A DNA stretch of 64,000 bases from NCBI GenBank assembly GCA_007258455.2, contig VDFB02252616.1, positions 124,541,760 through 124,605,759 of the forward strand. The letters run 5' to 3'. The stretch's first letter is position 1. Each line of letters opens with the position of its first letter. The stretch is from Sequoia sempervirens (lineage: Eukaryota > Streptophyta > Pinopsida > Cupressales > Cupressaceae). This document shows, one piece after another, positions 46,526 through 59,421 of this stretch. Made by a program: the position numbers and the translations under genes. The notes under the pieces are model-generated. The model was not told where the DNA came from. It saw only the letters and a program-made list of their open reading frames with translations, and made no database searches.

Positions 46526-48131
46526 ATGGGTGGCGATAGAAGCAGAATTGAGCTGTACTCTTGTGAGGGTCTGAGGACAAAAAAGAAGCTATGGAAGGTC
46601 CTTTGTCATGAGAATTTCACGCCTTTTTTAGAAAGGTTGCATGGGCATGACCCTAATGCCTTGATGGATTTTTTTTTGTGCTGGCATAATCATAAGCTTG
46701 AAATATAGGGTCTAGAAGTGGATGTAAATGAGGATTTGATTGCTACTGTGACTAGGATTTCGATGGCTGGCTGTAAGTTTTACAAGGACAAGAAGAGCAA
46801 TGAGGAAGTGATGGCCCAATTCTTCAAGGATGATGACCAGGAAAAATTGGTTAAGATTGGAAGTTGGGGTTATGAGCACAAGTCTCTTAAGAAGATTTGG
46901 GCAAATATTGCAAAGGTTATAATGCGCTATGCGACTCTAGAAGGAAGGTTTACTACAATCCTAGGTCACCATTTCACTCTTTTAAATCATTTTAGGAATG
47001 TTTTATTTATATCATTTCCATTTTTTCTGTTATCTTCCATGAAGGTTTCTATTTATGCCCATTTAAAAAATAGTAGGGCCCTCATCCTCCATGAAGGCCT
47101 CATTCTTTTAACCATGGAGCATGTTAAAGCTCTTCTCCCTGCCCTTGCTATTAAGGGTAAGGAGAAGATACCGAGTGAATTTTTTGGTTCGTCTAGTTTG
47201 GATAGCAGCATTGTAGATGAAGAGAAGTGGAATGAAGAGGAAGATGATGTTTCACCGTACCCTGTGACTACCTCCTCAAAAAAGAGGAAGATGGGTAACC
47301 TTAAAAGCAATCAGGAAACCAAGCACCTTGTTCTTTCTGAAAATGAGAAGTCCTCTCCAAGAAATGTGGATTTGGCTATTGGATAGGGAGAAGTTGAAGG
47401 TGGAGGTAATGAAGAGGTTTTAAAAGAGAATGTACTGGGTATGAAGGCCAAGGATAAGCCGAGGAGGGCATCCAAGTGCATTACCAAATTGAAGAACTAG
47501 GCCTTGAAAGCTACAATAGAGGATACCAATAATATTTGTGAGGAGAAGGCTTCTAGTGAAAAGGCAGTGGAAATTGACAACTCCCCGATTCATAACTCCC
47601 CCAATGTGGAGCTAGAAGAAGAGAATAAGGGTCAAGACAAGGAGAATGCTAAGAAGAAGAGTGCTAAGTTGGAATCTCCTTTCTTAGTACTTTCCTTATT
47701 TCGATGATGATTATACTTCTATGTTTGAGTTGTTGGAAATGGCTAGGGATGGGGCCACTAGAACTTTGTGTGAAGAACGTTTGGCTAGTTTAGAAGCCAA
47801 GATATTGGATACAAATGCAGACATAAAGAAACTTCTGCATGTGTGTCACATTCCAATGAATAATAGTACAGACTCTTTAGAATTCTTATTCAAAAAGATT
47901 AGTGAGCTTAGTGAAGATCAAGTGTATTTTTTTGAGTTAATGGAGAGAAACCATTTGACCAAAGACAAACATAAAAAGGGTATGAAAGATGATGGTAAGG
48001 GACTGATTGTTAAAGGGTATGCTGAATGGAAAATGTCCTTCAAAGCTGAGAAGAAAGAGCTATTGGACATGGTTGAAATGCATATGATCCAGGAGCTTGA
48101 GGTGGCCAACACCTTAAACAGTATGAAATAA
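46526..48131 (+). pseudogene. Extra ORF downstream of RNase H (family B, copy 1)
   Basis: It begins MGGDRSRIELYS about 130 bp after the RNase H stop. The N-terminal part is helical with FLERLHGHDPNALMDF, KFYKDKK, LGHHFTLLNHFR and a hydrophobic run (ISFPFFLLSS); then an acidic and basic linker (SKKRKMGNLK); then a Lys/Glu-rich C-terminal part (MFELLEMARDGATRTL, ISELSEDQVYFFELM, IQELEVANTL) likely coiled coil. Stops at 46,707, 47,384 and 47,498 are TAG, each one change from CAG; one frameshift lies near 47,695. The homologue on the - strand (59,421 to 53,586) keeps the same order behind RNase H. Function unknown; its plan resembles family A. Confidence 0.7.
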
Positions 48132-48344
48132 GGTTCAACTATCTTTCTTTCTATTCTCTATTTCCTACTGGGTCTCGGTTTATTTTTTGTTGCTTTATTT
48201 ATTTGATGATGTTGGGTGTTGTTAGTTTACTATTTTATCTCTCATGCAACACCCTTTTTTGTTTTGACATTTTAGGTTTTGGTATGGTAATAGTGTCTTA
48301 TTGTACTATCTTTTAAGCAACATTCTGTGTCTTAAGTTGTAAAG

Positions 48345-48405
48345 TGTTTCAGGTCCCTCCAAAACCTATTTTTCTCTTATAATCAAAACTTGAAAATGGG
48401 TCAAG
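48345..48405 (+). other. Shared 3' end of the LINE-like unit
   Basis: The words GTTTCAGGTCC, CAAAACC and CTTATAATCAAAAC also occur, inverted, at about 53,395-53,460 after the - strand copy. Similarity stops at TAATCAAAAC in both, marking the probable 3' terminus. Confidence 0.6.
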
Positions 48406-48441
48406 CATTTTGAAATAAAAAGATAAATGCCTCAATTACAT

Positions 48442-49223
48442 AGGTATGTGCAAGATCATGATGGGCCAAAAAGTGACGATATGATGGGTTTTTGTAGGGT
48501 ATGTGGCTAACGACCTTTTTTTTTACCCAAAATTGATGAAACATAAAGGGTTTTTAAAGGAGATTCTTAGCTTTCCACCAATATAAATTATGCTTTACTT
48601 TGAATTTAATAAATAATTATTATTTATTTTCTATTTGAATTACAACTAAAGTCCTGATTGATAGGTTGATTGAAAAAAATCTATAGCTTTCAAATGGTAT
48701 CATATTTTTTGAATCTAAAACATGCTTCACATATTATGGGATTAAAAAAAAAGAAATGAATTTCATGAATTTTTGACCAAGTTAAGGTGGTTAGACATAC
48801 AAGTTTTTTTTTTTTTAAAGTTGTAATAAAAAATTCATAATTAATTATTTACTTGGAAAAAAATTACAAAAAAATATGCATCACAATGAGATATGAGTCC
48901 TCTAATTATATCTAAAATCTTATAAAAAAATATTATCATTTTATTGTGGTTAGGGTGGTTAGACAGACACCTACTTCTTATTTTTTCCCTGAAATTTAAG
49001 TACTATTGCATTGAAATTTCAAATTTTCACCAAATAGATTTAAAAAAAAAAAACTAATAGTTTAGAAACTACATTCAATTTGCTACAAACTATATTCTTA
49101 CATAGTTTTGAAATAATATAGATAACTTATTCAAATTTTTACGTCAAGTTGCGTAACTCTAATTTTTTTAAATTTTTTGCCACTTAAGGGCCTATTTTTT
49201 CCATGATGATCCTATACATACCC
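48442..49223 (+). mobile_element. 782-bp TIR element, copy 2
   Basis: Homologous end to end with 26,034-26,812. The ends AGGTATGTGCAAGATCATG and CATGATGATCCTATACATACC are inverted. Flanks share ACAT (48,438-48,441 and 49,224-49,227), shorter than the 5 bp at copy 1. The interior is non-coding. Confidence 0.75.
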
Positions 49224-49227
49224 ACAT

Positions 49228-50876
49228 GTAATCTAATTGAATGTGAAGATGGGTGCATAAATATGGAAATAATCTCATTTATTAGTTTAGGTTGCAATTA
49301 ACTCCATAGGTATGTTGATTAATTTAAAACGATTTAAGTATTTTGAAGTAACAAGATAAATGTTTCAACTATATTTCATCTAATAGAATGTGATGGTTGT
49401 AGAATATGTTCAAATTGGACTTATTGAAGAACATCTAATGTTACTATCTTGAACAATATTTATGTTAGGTCCTTGGAAAAGTCCAACAAAATTTTACAGT
49501 ATGAAATGCATATATTGTGTTTAAAAAATCATAAGAATCGTGCAAATATGTAACATGTAAACTAAAATTTGCAAATATAAATTATTAATTATTTCTAATT
49601 GATAGTTTTTGACTAAACAAGTACTTTATAAAAATGCATGAAAGAAAGGCCCAAGTGAATGTTACCAAGAATTGATGATGAAACCATCTCTAACTCACTT
49701 TGTATAGTATATATTTATACTCAATTTCTATAGCATATAAATGCTTCATGTTCAAGTGTTGATATATTCATAAGAAAAGTAGAAAAGTTAGCAAGCATGA
49801 TTGGAGAATAAATTGATTTCTTTTATTTTTTCTAAAATGAAATATCTAGATTTCTTGGTTTTCTTTAGTCAATGATAATCTTAAATAAAAATAAAAATAG
49901 AAGTAAAAATATTTAAATAAATTATATTGGAATTTGTTACTATTGTTTGTTAATTTAACTAAGAGTTCAAGTTATATATATGAATAAATTATATTACAAT
50001 TTTTACTATAACATGTAAATCAAAATATTTTGTTTCATATATCTTGAATCTATACAATATAAAATAAACAATGCACCAATTAACTTCTACCACATTGATT
50101 TGCATACCTTGTTTACCTATAAATATAGTTTCTAATTATACTTTATTATCATTGTACATGGAATATGTCTATTTACCCTTATAGAGAACATAATCAACAA
50201 AAAATCCCAAATTTACCATTTTATCGGTTGCAAGCACACTAAACCAAAATTAATTTCCCTACGAATAAAAGTTGAGTGGGACTCTCATAGGTCTAATTTT
50301 GAAATTCAATTTTACACATGCTTCAATACCAAAAAAAAATAAAAAAAATTATTATAACTACATTACATTTTGTAAGACTTGATTCAAGAACTTATGCCAA
50401 ATCTACAAAATATTCTAAGTAAAAAAATATAACATAGAAAATATAAAAAGCAAAAAAAAAAATCCCAAATATTACTCTTCAAGGATTGTTATCAAAGTAA
50501 TGACAAAACACCATTTTATGCATATCTTTTAATCATTGTAGTTTATGATGCCACATTTTTTTGGGGTATTTTATTAAATAATTTGTGTTCCTTTTCTATG
50601 GACCACATTTTGCATATATGTCTACAAAGGCACTTGCAACTAGAAAATTTGACAAAAAACAACTTTCAATTATACTTTGATGTATGTCAGTGTCATATTG
50701 TCAATCTCCCATTTTAGCACAAGATAGAAGAATGTTGGCAAATATTGTGGTGGCTAGATTTACACCTACCAAGTGCATTGACCTAGATAAAATTTTATGG
50801 CATTTTTAACAAATATATTTTGTATGAATTTTTTTTATTATTTTATAGTTGATAAGAATATTAAAAATTATACAAA
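49228..50876. other. AT-rich, no gene seen
   Basis: Long A/T runs and no conserved coding blocks on either strand. Confidence 0.5.
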
Positions 50877-50881
50877 TAATA

Positions 50882-51298
50882 TGGTTTGAATAAGGTGTCT
50901 TACCTAACTAGTTCATCTAGTAGGTCTTATTCACATGTTAAGTTTACTTAGGCCCTAGAAATCTTTATAGAAGTCTTAGTTGTCATAAGATCTTATCTTA
51001 TCTTATGTAATTTATTTTTTGTGTCTTAGACCTGTCATTTAATGATTATTGTCTCATGTCATAAGATTAGACACTTTTCATGATTTTTTCTAATCCTATC
51101 TCTAACCTTGCCCATGTAAGCAAGGCCTCTTGTAAATATGCATTACAGGGGTACGCATTATTATTGATCCATTATTGATCATTTTACCAATTGCATACAT
51201 AATCAAGCAAGCTATTCTCTTTACATAATCTCTTGTAGAATGATATTTTTTTCTTACAAGTGATCTTGGGTTGTGGGAGCTCACTATCAACTCCTACA
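50882..51298 (+). repeat. 5' LTR of the gag-only copia element
   Basis: Starts TGGTTTGAATAAGG, ends AACTCCTACA, 417 bp. Followed by TGGTCTAGATCTGC, which could be a decayed TGGTATCAGAGC primer site. Confidence 0.75.
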
Positions 51299-52355
51299 TG
51301 GTCTAGATCTGCAAAATCCTTCTCAGATCTAAGGGTGATTTTGGAATGAGATTGTTTTGGTGAATTTTAGGGTAAAACAAACTTCACTATTCATTCTAAA
51401 ATGTCCAAAAACCTCTATTTTAATATAAAATACTTGATATTTGGATGATTGAAAAATTTGGCCATTTTGCTAGGGTTTTTGTGGAATTTGTAGAATATTG
51501 ATCAAACACTATATAGAATTGTACAAATCAATTAGTTCATATGACATATATCGTATGTATGTGTTAGTTAGGTTGTATTCTACAATACCACTAAAATATT
51601 AAACATAATATTCTTTTGTTTGTGTCATTGTACAATTTCTACATCACGCCTACATATAGGTACAACTTTGGATTTTATTAAAAAAACATTTAATTTGATG
51701 GTTGCTCAACCCTTTAGTGGCATGCAACCCCACCATAATCAATTTTTTACCACTACTTGACCTCAACTACCAAAATTTATCCCTTTGCTAGCTCCCTCTA
51801 GTGCCTAGTCATATGGGCCAACTAACAACTAGCCTCTAAGGGGCCAATTTTGACCATATTTTTTCAAATTGTTATATATTTTGACTTGGATGTCCATTTT
51901 TTGCAAATGAGATGTCACTAGAAATTTGATTCTATGTACTTTATAGTGGTGTAGGTCTCATTGCAACATTTTGTTGTTGATACATTTTATTATTATTTGA
52001 AATCAGATCTCCCATTTGGACCTCTGAGCTCATAACTTTTTACCTACTTATCCATTTTTGTGATTCTTTTGTCATTAGAAAGGTATTGAGGAGCTCTTTT
52101 TTACTATCCATGCACTTTTTCTATATTTAGCACCAATTAAATTTTATTCAATTTTTCCAATACCATATTTTGATTGATTACTTGGACATCCTAACACTTG
52201 AAGAGGCTTTTTCTTTTTGGGGACCTTTATTTTTAGTATTGATCATATTTGGGAGTTTCTATTTTTTTTAATCTTATTTTATTTATAAATTTGGAGATCT
52301 ATATTATTTCATTGTGGGTTTTTCATTTCATCCTTTTCAAATCATCTTGAAAAGG
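51299..52355. other. 5' internal region of the copia element, non-coding
   Basis: No coding motif is seen. A T-rich leader runs before the gag-like frame. Confidence 0.45.
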
Positions 52356-52725
52356 GGAGACTATAAGCAATGGAGAGATTGCATCTTGAAACATTTATGA
52401 CGGATTCATCTTATGCCACATTTGTATGGTCATGTTTCCCCTCCAGCTAGTAAGAAATTTCCTTGGAATTTAAAAAAGGATCATGTCTTAGGAGTGTGAT
52501 ATTTTTCCATATTAATTCTGACATTTTGTATTCCATTACATACATTGAGTGTCCTCATGCTCTTTGGACTAAAATTTAGGAGATATATGGAGATCCTAAT
52601 ACACATCAATACCTAGATTATCTTATTTCATATTGTCTTCTACCTCTTGATGCTTTAGATACCATGTACCATATGAATATGATACTATTCATGTATGTTC
52701 TTATTTGGAGAGATTTGAATCTTTA
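52356..52725 (+). pseudogene. Copia gag remnant
   Basis: One frame starts GDYKQWRDCILKHL, then HLYGHVSPPASKKFPW; a shifted frame continues YIECPHALWTKI, EIYGDPNTHQ. This fits the N-terminal gag pattern of plant copia elements (N/DY-W, later LW-L-IYG). Stops (TGA in KHL-RIH, TAG in TKI-EIY) break it. A GAT microsatellite follows at 52,727-52,749. Confidence 0.65.
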
Positions 52726-52749
52726 GATGATGATGATGATGATGATCGT

Positions 52750-53394
52750 CAGGTTTATTTAGATTTTCCTTCTCTACCTTCAAAGAAAGATGTTTATCAT
52801 GCACCTTTGTTGATTCCTTGCGTAAAATAATTGATTGAGACTTTCATCATTCATCTTCAATAGAACCATCATTATTTTATATTCAACATTGTAGAATAAG
52901 CATTTGATAGGTATATCAGATTTGTTTTTTGAATCTCATATTACATATTTGGAGGACACATTTGAGGGGTTATCTCTCCTCTTTGATGATCTAGATTTTG
53001 TACTACTATTGTCATCCCATCATTGTCTTTGGATCTTATTCAATGTTAGTTGTACCACTTGATCCTACCTTTTCACCTTCTCTATTGATTGGGCATGTAC
53101 TTGATTTGATTGTACCATCATCATTTTTCATGGACATGATGACACATGAGTATATTTTAGAGACATCATCATGCATCTTCATCTTTATTCCTATCAATTC
53201 CTATCCAAAATTGAAATCATTCCTAGATATTTACTTGTTTTTTTCTTCACAAGGGAAGGAGTGTTGTTTATAGACATTGGATCATATTTTGTCTTCATGA
53301 ATCCATCATTTATGCAAGTGATTACACATTATGGGGAAGTTACATAGTCTCTCTCTCTCTTTCTCTCTTTTGAAGAGGGGTTTTTTCCCATGTA
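52750..53394. other. Copia internal remnant, non-coding
   Basis: No pol motif. A CT microsatellite lies at 53,350-53,373 close to the junction with the nested element. Confidence 0.5.
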
Positions 53395-53585
53395 ATTTTA
53401 TTTGTTTTGATTATAAGGGAAAAAAAGGTTTTGAAAGGACCTGAAACCCTTTATAATAAAGCAAACAAAAATTTTCTGACAGATAAAAACATTGAGCCAT
53501 CAGTAGTAGCTATTAGCAAAACAACAACCAAAAAATAGAGAACCAACAACAATTTTTTTTAAAAAAATTAACACAAAAAGAGACA

Positions 53586-54028
53586 CTATTTTATGTTCTT
53601 TAAGGTGTTAGCCACCTCAATCTCTTGGTTACTATGCAGTTTGACCATGTCGATTAGTTCTTTCTTCTGCTCCTCCAATATTTTCCTCAAATTACCCCTA
53701 CCTCTTATATATGGGCCTTTTGCCTCATCTTTTATGACCTTCTTCCCCTTCCCCTTTGAAGATTGTTCCTTCTCCATCAACTCTGCAAAGCAAAGTTGAT
53801 CTTCCCTTAGTTGACTTATCTTGTGAAAAAGGACCTCCAAAGACTCAACATTGTTCTTGACCTAACTATGGCTAACTTGCAGTAGCTTCTTGATGTCCAC
53901 ATTAGTTTCATTAATCTTAGCCTCCATTTCAGAGAGGCACTGCTCACACAGGAATTTAAAATCTGTAAAGGAGCACTGTAATTCCACTAGTATTTCAATC
54001 AAAATATATGAGGAAGAACCCTTCGACA
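53586..54028 (-). pseudogene. Family B ORF copy 2, C-terminal part
   Basis: Reads LCEQCLSEMEAKINETN, VDIKKLLQVSHS, then SLEVLFHKISQLREDQLCF, ELMEKEQ and IEVANTLKNIK to a stop, matching 47,760-48,131 throughout. The 5' portion (MSKGSSSYILIEILVEL) aligns less well and may lie in the inserted segment. Confidence 0.7.
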
Positions 54029-54029
54029 T

Positions 54030-57000
54030 TGTAACTCCCCGCCACTCAACCCCAAAGGAAACAATAACAACTAACATTTATAGCACAATTTTTTTTTAAA
54101 TAACTAACATCCATCATAATAATCATATATCACATGAAATGAAACTATACACGAACAACATATACAAGGTCCCTTGGGGTTACTTGACTGCATTACTTTT
54201 CACATCAACATCATTACATCGCATGAAAGATAACATATACCCATAACCATAAGATAGTAAGAGCATGGTAATATATTATAACATGAAGTTACATTGATTC
54301 AGGAATACATTAGCACAATGGTACTTCCCAACATGAATGGAAATAGTATGATAACAAGAAATGATACATCTAGAATGTGTGAATACAAAGCTACTAGGTT
54401 GAATCCAACTCTAGTACAAACTCTGAAATCACTGCAACTAGTACAACTCAATCTCGGTTGGGAACCCAATGGGGTGAATAGCACGTTCCACCTAATCATG
54501 TGGACTTGAAGGCCCACCCCTCGTGCTAGGAGATGACAAGAAAGATCCCCAATGATAACCATCAATGAAACAAGGATTACAACAAGAAACAACAATAACA
54601 TTTAAGGCAACCTCCAACACAAGAAACAACCGACATAAGATGTAATCAACATATGAACTAACCAACACAACATAACAAAGCATCAACAAACATATGACAA
54701 CATCCACTTCCAGAGGCTCAAGAACAATAAGAGGGGAAACAATAGCATACAAGATTTTCAAAGGGCAGAGTGTCATCACATAGGTGTTATGGGTTACCCT
54801 TGTGTAACCTTCCTAGGCTACCAAATCACCCTGGCCACCTCTACCGGCTTCCAAAACCCCATGCCGCTATGTGGGATCAACATACCTTGCAAAATTACTA
54901 TGGAAAGGCAAGGCATTTGATCTTTCCATTTCAGGCCTTCCCACTCATCCCAAGCCTAAACGAGCACTTGGGCCCATGAGTGAGGTTACATTATCTAGAT
55001 TAATGTAAGATACTACCCAAACCCCCTAATTAATTAATTAAGTTATCACTTGATTAAACTCACAATGGGTTACCCTAGACTAGCCACTTTGCGCACTGAA
55101 CCCCCATTGTGAACCACTCCCCCAACTAACAACAATAGCTCAAAATCACAAATAGCATGCCAACCTGCACAAGAAACCAAATCCAACAAATAACTACATC
55201 AGATGAGGCATGCACCATCTCACGCTAGAACGAACTTCAGATTAAAGAAACCACATTCAAGTGCAAGGCTCAAGCCACACAAACCCAATCCAAGTATAAG
55301 ATTCACCATCATCAAAGTAACATAATCATAAAACCATATAAAACTCAATAAACATTTTAGGGTCGCTATGGGTTACCCAAGGCGAACTCTCCTAGGTCGT
55401 CGGCTCCCATACCAACTCTCGCAAGTAAAAACCATATCCCCTCAAACCTCGGGAAGACTCTCAAAAGATTAACACAAGCGTTCTGCAACAAGAACTAACA
55501 AAATCAAGATCACATAAAGACTAGGTAGAAATATCACTCATCACAGCCATAGGGAAACAAGTGTGGTAAAATCATCAATGAGATTATCAACCTCATTCAT
55601 AACATAATTTCATAAACTATCAATTTACATGAAGTCGCCCTCTTCCACAAAAAAAAAACCCAAAAGGAGTCAACTCTGTACCATTAAGCACAATAATCAT
55701 CAAGCAATACTTCCACAAAAGACCTTATACTCACATTCCTAAAACATGTTACTAACCACAACATCACGTAAAGACCACTCGTACCATAATTCACAAATAA
55801 ATCAATTATTGAAATATTTGTATAGGAATCAAACATTCATAGAAAATTCAATTCATTATTATTTTCTAATTACTTCCTAACTCATCTAACATAACCTATC
55901 TATTCAAGCAGTTTTTCCTTGCAAACATAGACACTTCATATATCAGTCATTACTTCCATTTAAACAAACCCTATCAAATGTCTAAATACAAATAATTCAA
56001 TTTTAATTATCACTTATAATATCCATGAAAGAATTATTTCCACTTAGCAAATCTATTAATCACAACATATTACTTAACATCGTCCCATAGCATGCAAGAT
56101 CGTTGAACTCAAGATCATTTGATAATAATATAATAGCATTAAGATGGTACCCATTAAATGTATTACTACTAGACTTATAAAAGTATACATATTTATTTAT
56201 TTCTCTAAAAAGTTCTCAATTGAATTACGATAGATAATGTGCTTAGGTAAATTGCAATTGAAATCTATACATTGGTCAAATGTCTTATAACAACTCAATT
56301 TACATATTTAATTATTTTATCTTCGTCCTCCAATATAAATTCCATATATTATGTATATATATATATATAACTAGAATAAATTTAATATAGTTAATATCTT
56401 CCTTTAATCTTAATTAATTCATTCACTTAATTAACTAATTCTTTTTAGAAGTAATTATTCAATTATTCAATTAAAAAAAAAACATATTTATTACTCTAAA
56501 GTTACTCATATAAGAACCAAATATTATGCATCCTTCTCATTTTAATTTTCTTATAAATATTCTCTTAAAAAGAGAAATTGTGATAAAACAAAAGCATCTT
56601 AAAAGGTGAGATAATGTCTTACCCTCTTTTCCCTATTAAGAATTAAGATGTACTCTCTCTTTTTAAGAAGGTTTCGATTTTTATTTCCTAGTCTCTAGGT
56701 CTAAAAGGAAACTTGCTTTTGTTTTTATAAACTAAAGGAATGACCAACGCTAAATTTTACACCTTGCCTACATATGTAATGATGTATATCTATACCTTAT
56801 TCCATAGAATCTACGCTCTCATCATGCCCGATTTCTAGATTTCTCTGCACATTCATTTAGGAGACTATCAAGATAAATGGTGAAAACATGGAATGCAATG
56901 TTTTGAAGGATAAGAACAAAGTGGATTAAGCCATATACAGCCTGAAAAAAATAGGCTTGCACTAATATAATTTCAAGTAAAGGCAATTGATAGGTGGAAG
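54030..57000 (-). repeat. Diverged relative of the 3.7-kb chromovirus LTR
   Basis: It starts TGTAACTCCCCGCC, like TGTAATGCCCC at the chromovirus LTR. Shared blocks include GCACGTTCCACC, CTCGTGCTAGGAGAT, GAGTGTCATCACA, GGTTACCCT and CTTCCTAGG in the same order as 30,350-30,900. The right end was not located. It probably represents a solo LTR of an older related family. Confidence 0.5.
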
Positions 57001-57599
57001 CTAAGTTCAATTCTTATGTTTTGAAGAAATTCTTTTAATCATTCTTCACGTATCAAAGAGGAAAAGGGATAGTAGTCCTTGATAAAGAAGAAACACTCAA
57101 GATAAACTCATGAAAGCAAGGCAAAAACGTCCGATATAATGCAAAACAGCGATATCAAGGAGAGAGAGAGAGGGTGCAGAAGACAGTGAAGTCACAGTCT
57201 ACCACATTAAGCCATAATTATTGAATATCATGGACAAACGTTTATCAACTACCATAGGAAATTAGATATAGTGATTTTTGGCAATATATAATTCTAATCG
57301 AAGATTACATTAAGTCTGATTTTCACCTCAAAAAACCTGGCGCAAGTGTGTGTAAGGATTCCGGGTTTAAGAATGAACAAGACAATTACGTAGTGCAACA
57401 TAAAGGTATGAACAAGAAGATTGAATGTTGCACAAAAAGAATAGATACTTAACATTGAATCACTATAGAGGCTAAAATCGAATTCCCCTCGAAAGCATAA
57501 TAAGGTTATTCATCGAATGAACTAGACGCAATATCGTTTGCAAAAATAAAGTACGCAGATTTGCATGAGACGCAGATGAAAGCGATCAAAACGCCCCAA

Positions 57600-57730
57600 C
57601 ATTTAAACAAAAGTAGATTTTACATCAAGACTAAATAGATAACGAATTTCTTGTTGTATCCTGAATCTAGTGCCCTGTTGCTTCTTCACAGCAATGAACT
57701 TGCTATAGATCTGTAATAAAACAACCAAGA
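57600..57730 (-). other. Possible exon of an unidentified gene fragment (second)
   Basis: On the - strand, an acceptor (TTTTATTACAG) near 57,710 is followed by IYSKFIAVKKQQGTRF and RIQQEIR, then stops. It joins in phase 0 to the open stretch ending at a donor near 57,797. I do not recognise the protein. Confidence 0.3.
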
Positions 57731-57796
57731 AATGCATACATGAAATGTTTCCCAGAATTAGTCATTAAATAAAACAGAATTCAAATTGCTTACTTG

Positions 57797-58150
57797 CAGC
57801 ATAGGATCGAGACCAATAAGTGCACGAAAGATCTGAGAGGACTTTGCAGCGAGACTTTCCAAGTATTTGGGGGCCACCTCCCAAAAACCCAATTCAATGG
57901 AGTACCAATCTGTCTTCTTCCTAGAATTCCCCCAAATTTCTTGCAGACGATATTTATTTACAATAATGGAAGATTGTTAGACTTTTAGAACCCAGTTTCT
58001 AATAAAATCTCCAAAATCAGGTAAAATCTCAAAAGTCTTCAATGATGCATCAAAATCCATATTCTCTTTCAGACCCCTAATCTTGATATTCACCCTATTA
58101 AATTCCTACAATGTCCACTTTGCTAGCTTAAACGTGCATGTAGCCCCCGA
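57797..58150 (-). other. Possible exon of an unidentified gene fragment (first)
   Basis: On the - strand the frame reads FDASLKTFEILPDFGDF, later KKTDWYSIELGFWEVAP, KYLESLAAKSSQIF and RALIGLDPMLQ, then a GTAAGC donor. Stops occur in the upstream half. It looks protein-like and intron-bearing, perhaps a captured or displaced host-gene piece next to the LTR-like sequence. Three frames are partly open, so chance is possible. Confidence 0.3.
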
Positions 58151-59421
58151 ACGATCTATGTCGAGAAGCTCGAACATTGAAGTATTGTCGTCATTTAGGT
58201 ACGAGAAATCCTTAGAGAGAGGATTCACCTTTAGTGGCTTTGGGTTTCTAGGACTCGGATTACCCCCCTCATCCTAATGCATAAACTTCCCACCAGAAAA
58301 CTCCACACTGGGCAACTATCGAATAGGGAGTCATTGATTTCAACAATAGTATCCACAACACCCTTCTCCTTACCCTGGTCCTTGGTACCCTTCAAATCAC
58401 CTTTCACAACCTATTTTTTCAACTTTGCAATTTGCTTGGATTCCTTCACGACATTTCCTTGGCTTCCTTATCCCCAACATTATCAGGCATGCCTTCCTCC
58501 TTACAACCATTTACAATAGAATCCTGCCCATTAAACTCATTATTTCCCTTAGACTGGGAACCACTAGAGATGACATCAGTATCATTGCCAGTAGAATTGG
58601 ATTTTGACTCTTGTAAAATAATCTTCATAGCAACACGTTTCCCCTTGAGATTTCCCTTCTTTCTCTTCTTAGAAGGGTCTGTTGCAGGGGATGAAGAGCC
58701 ACCCTCGTCCTCTTCATTCTATTCCTCCTCACCAGCAATACTTGTATCCGAACTAGTCAAGAGGGATTCATCATTGATATCCTTCTCCTTACCTTTATTC
58801 ATCTTGGTAGGGATAAGGGCTCTCACATGTCCATAATGAGCAGTATGAAGCCCTCATGGAGAACAGGAGCCCTCCTATTTTTTAGATGAGCATACATCGA
58901 CACTTCCAACAGAGACAAAAGCAAGAAAGGGAATGAGATATATAACCCATGTCTAAAATGATTCAACAAAGTGAAATGGTGACCTAAAATTGTGGTAAAC
59001 CAATCATCTAGGGTAACATACTGCATGATGACCTCTACTTACATCAACCCAAATTTTCTTCAAAGATGTTTGTTCATAGCCCTATGGAGGCATCTTTGTC
59101 AGCTTCTTCCATTCATCATCTTTGAAGAACTAGTTCATGGCATTCTCATTACTCTTCCTCTCCTTGAAAAATTTATAACCCACCAATGACAAACTCGTAA
59201 TGGAAGTGATAAACTCCTCATTAATCACAAACTCCATTCCCTTGACCTATAATCTTTGATCTTGCCAATAGCTGACAAAATCCACTGAAGCCTTAGGATC
59301 ATGGTAGTGTAGCCTTTCCAGAAAAGGCATGAAATTCCCATGCTCTAAAATCCTCCAAATTTTACGATTCTTCCTCCATCTTGCACAAGAATGTGGCTCA
59401 ATCCTTCTATGGTCACCCCCT
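58150..59421 (-). pseudogene. Family B ORF copy 2, N-terminal part
   Basis: Blocks in order: GGDHRRIEPHSC, FLERLHYHDPKASVDF, a stretch with shifts, LGHHFTLLNHFRHG, YISFPFLLLSLLEVSMY, LKNRRAPVLHEGF, SKKRKKGNLKGK and, near 58,205, LNDDNTSMFELLDIDRSGATCTF, each with a counterpart in 46,526-47,760. Several frameshifts and stops. Confidence 0.7.

Noticed and set aside
52998..53273. 91-codon hydrophobic frame in the copia element
   Set aside because: No homology recognised and T-rich composition makes hydrophobic frames by chance.
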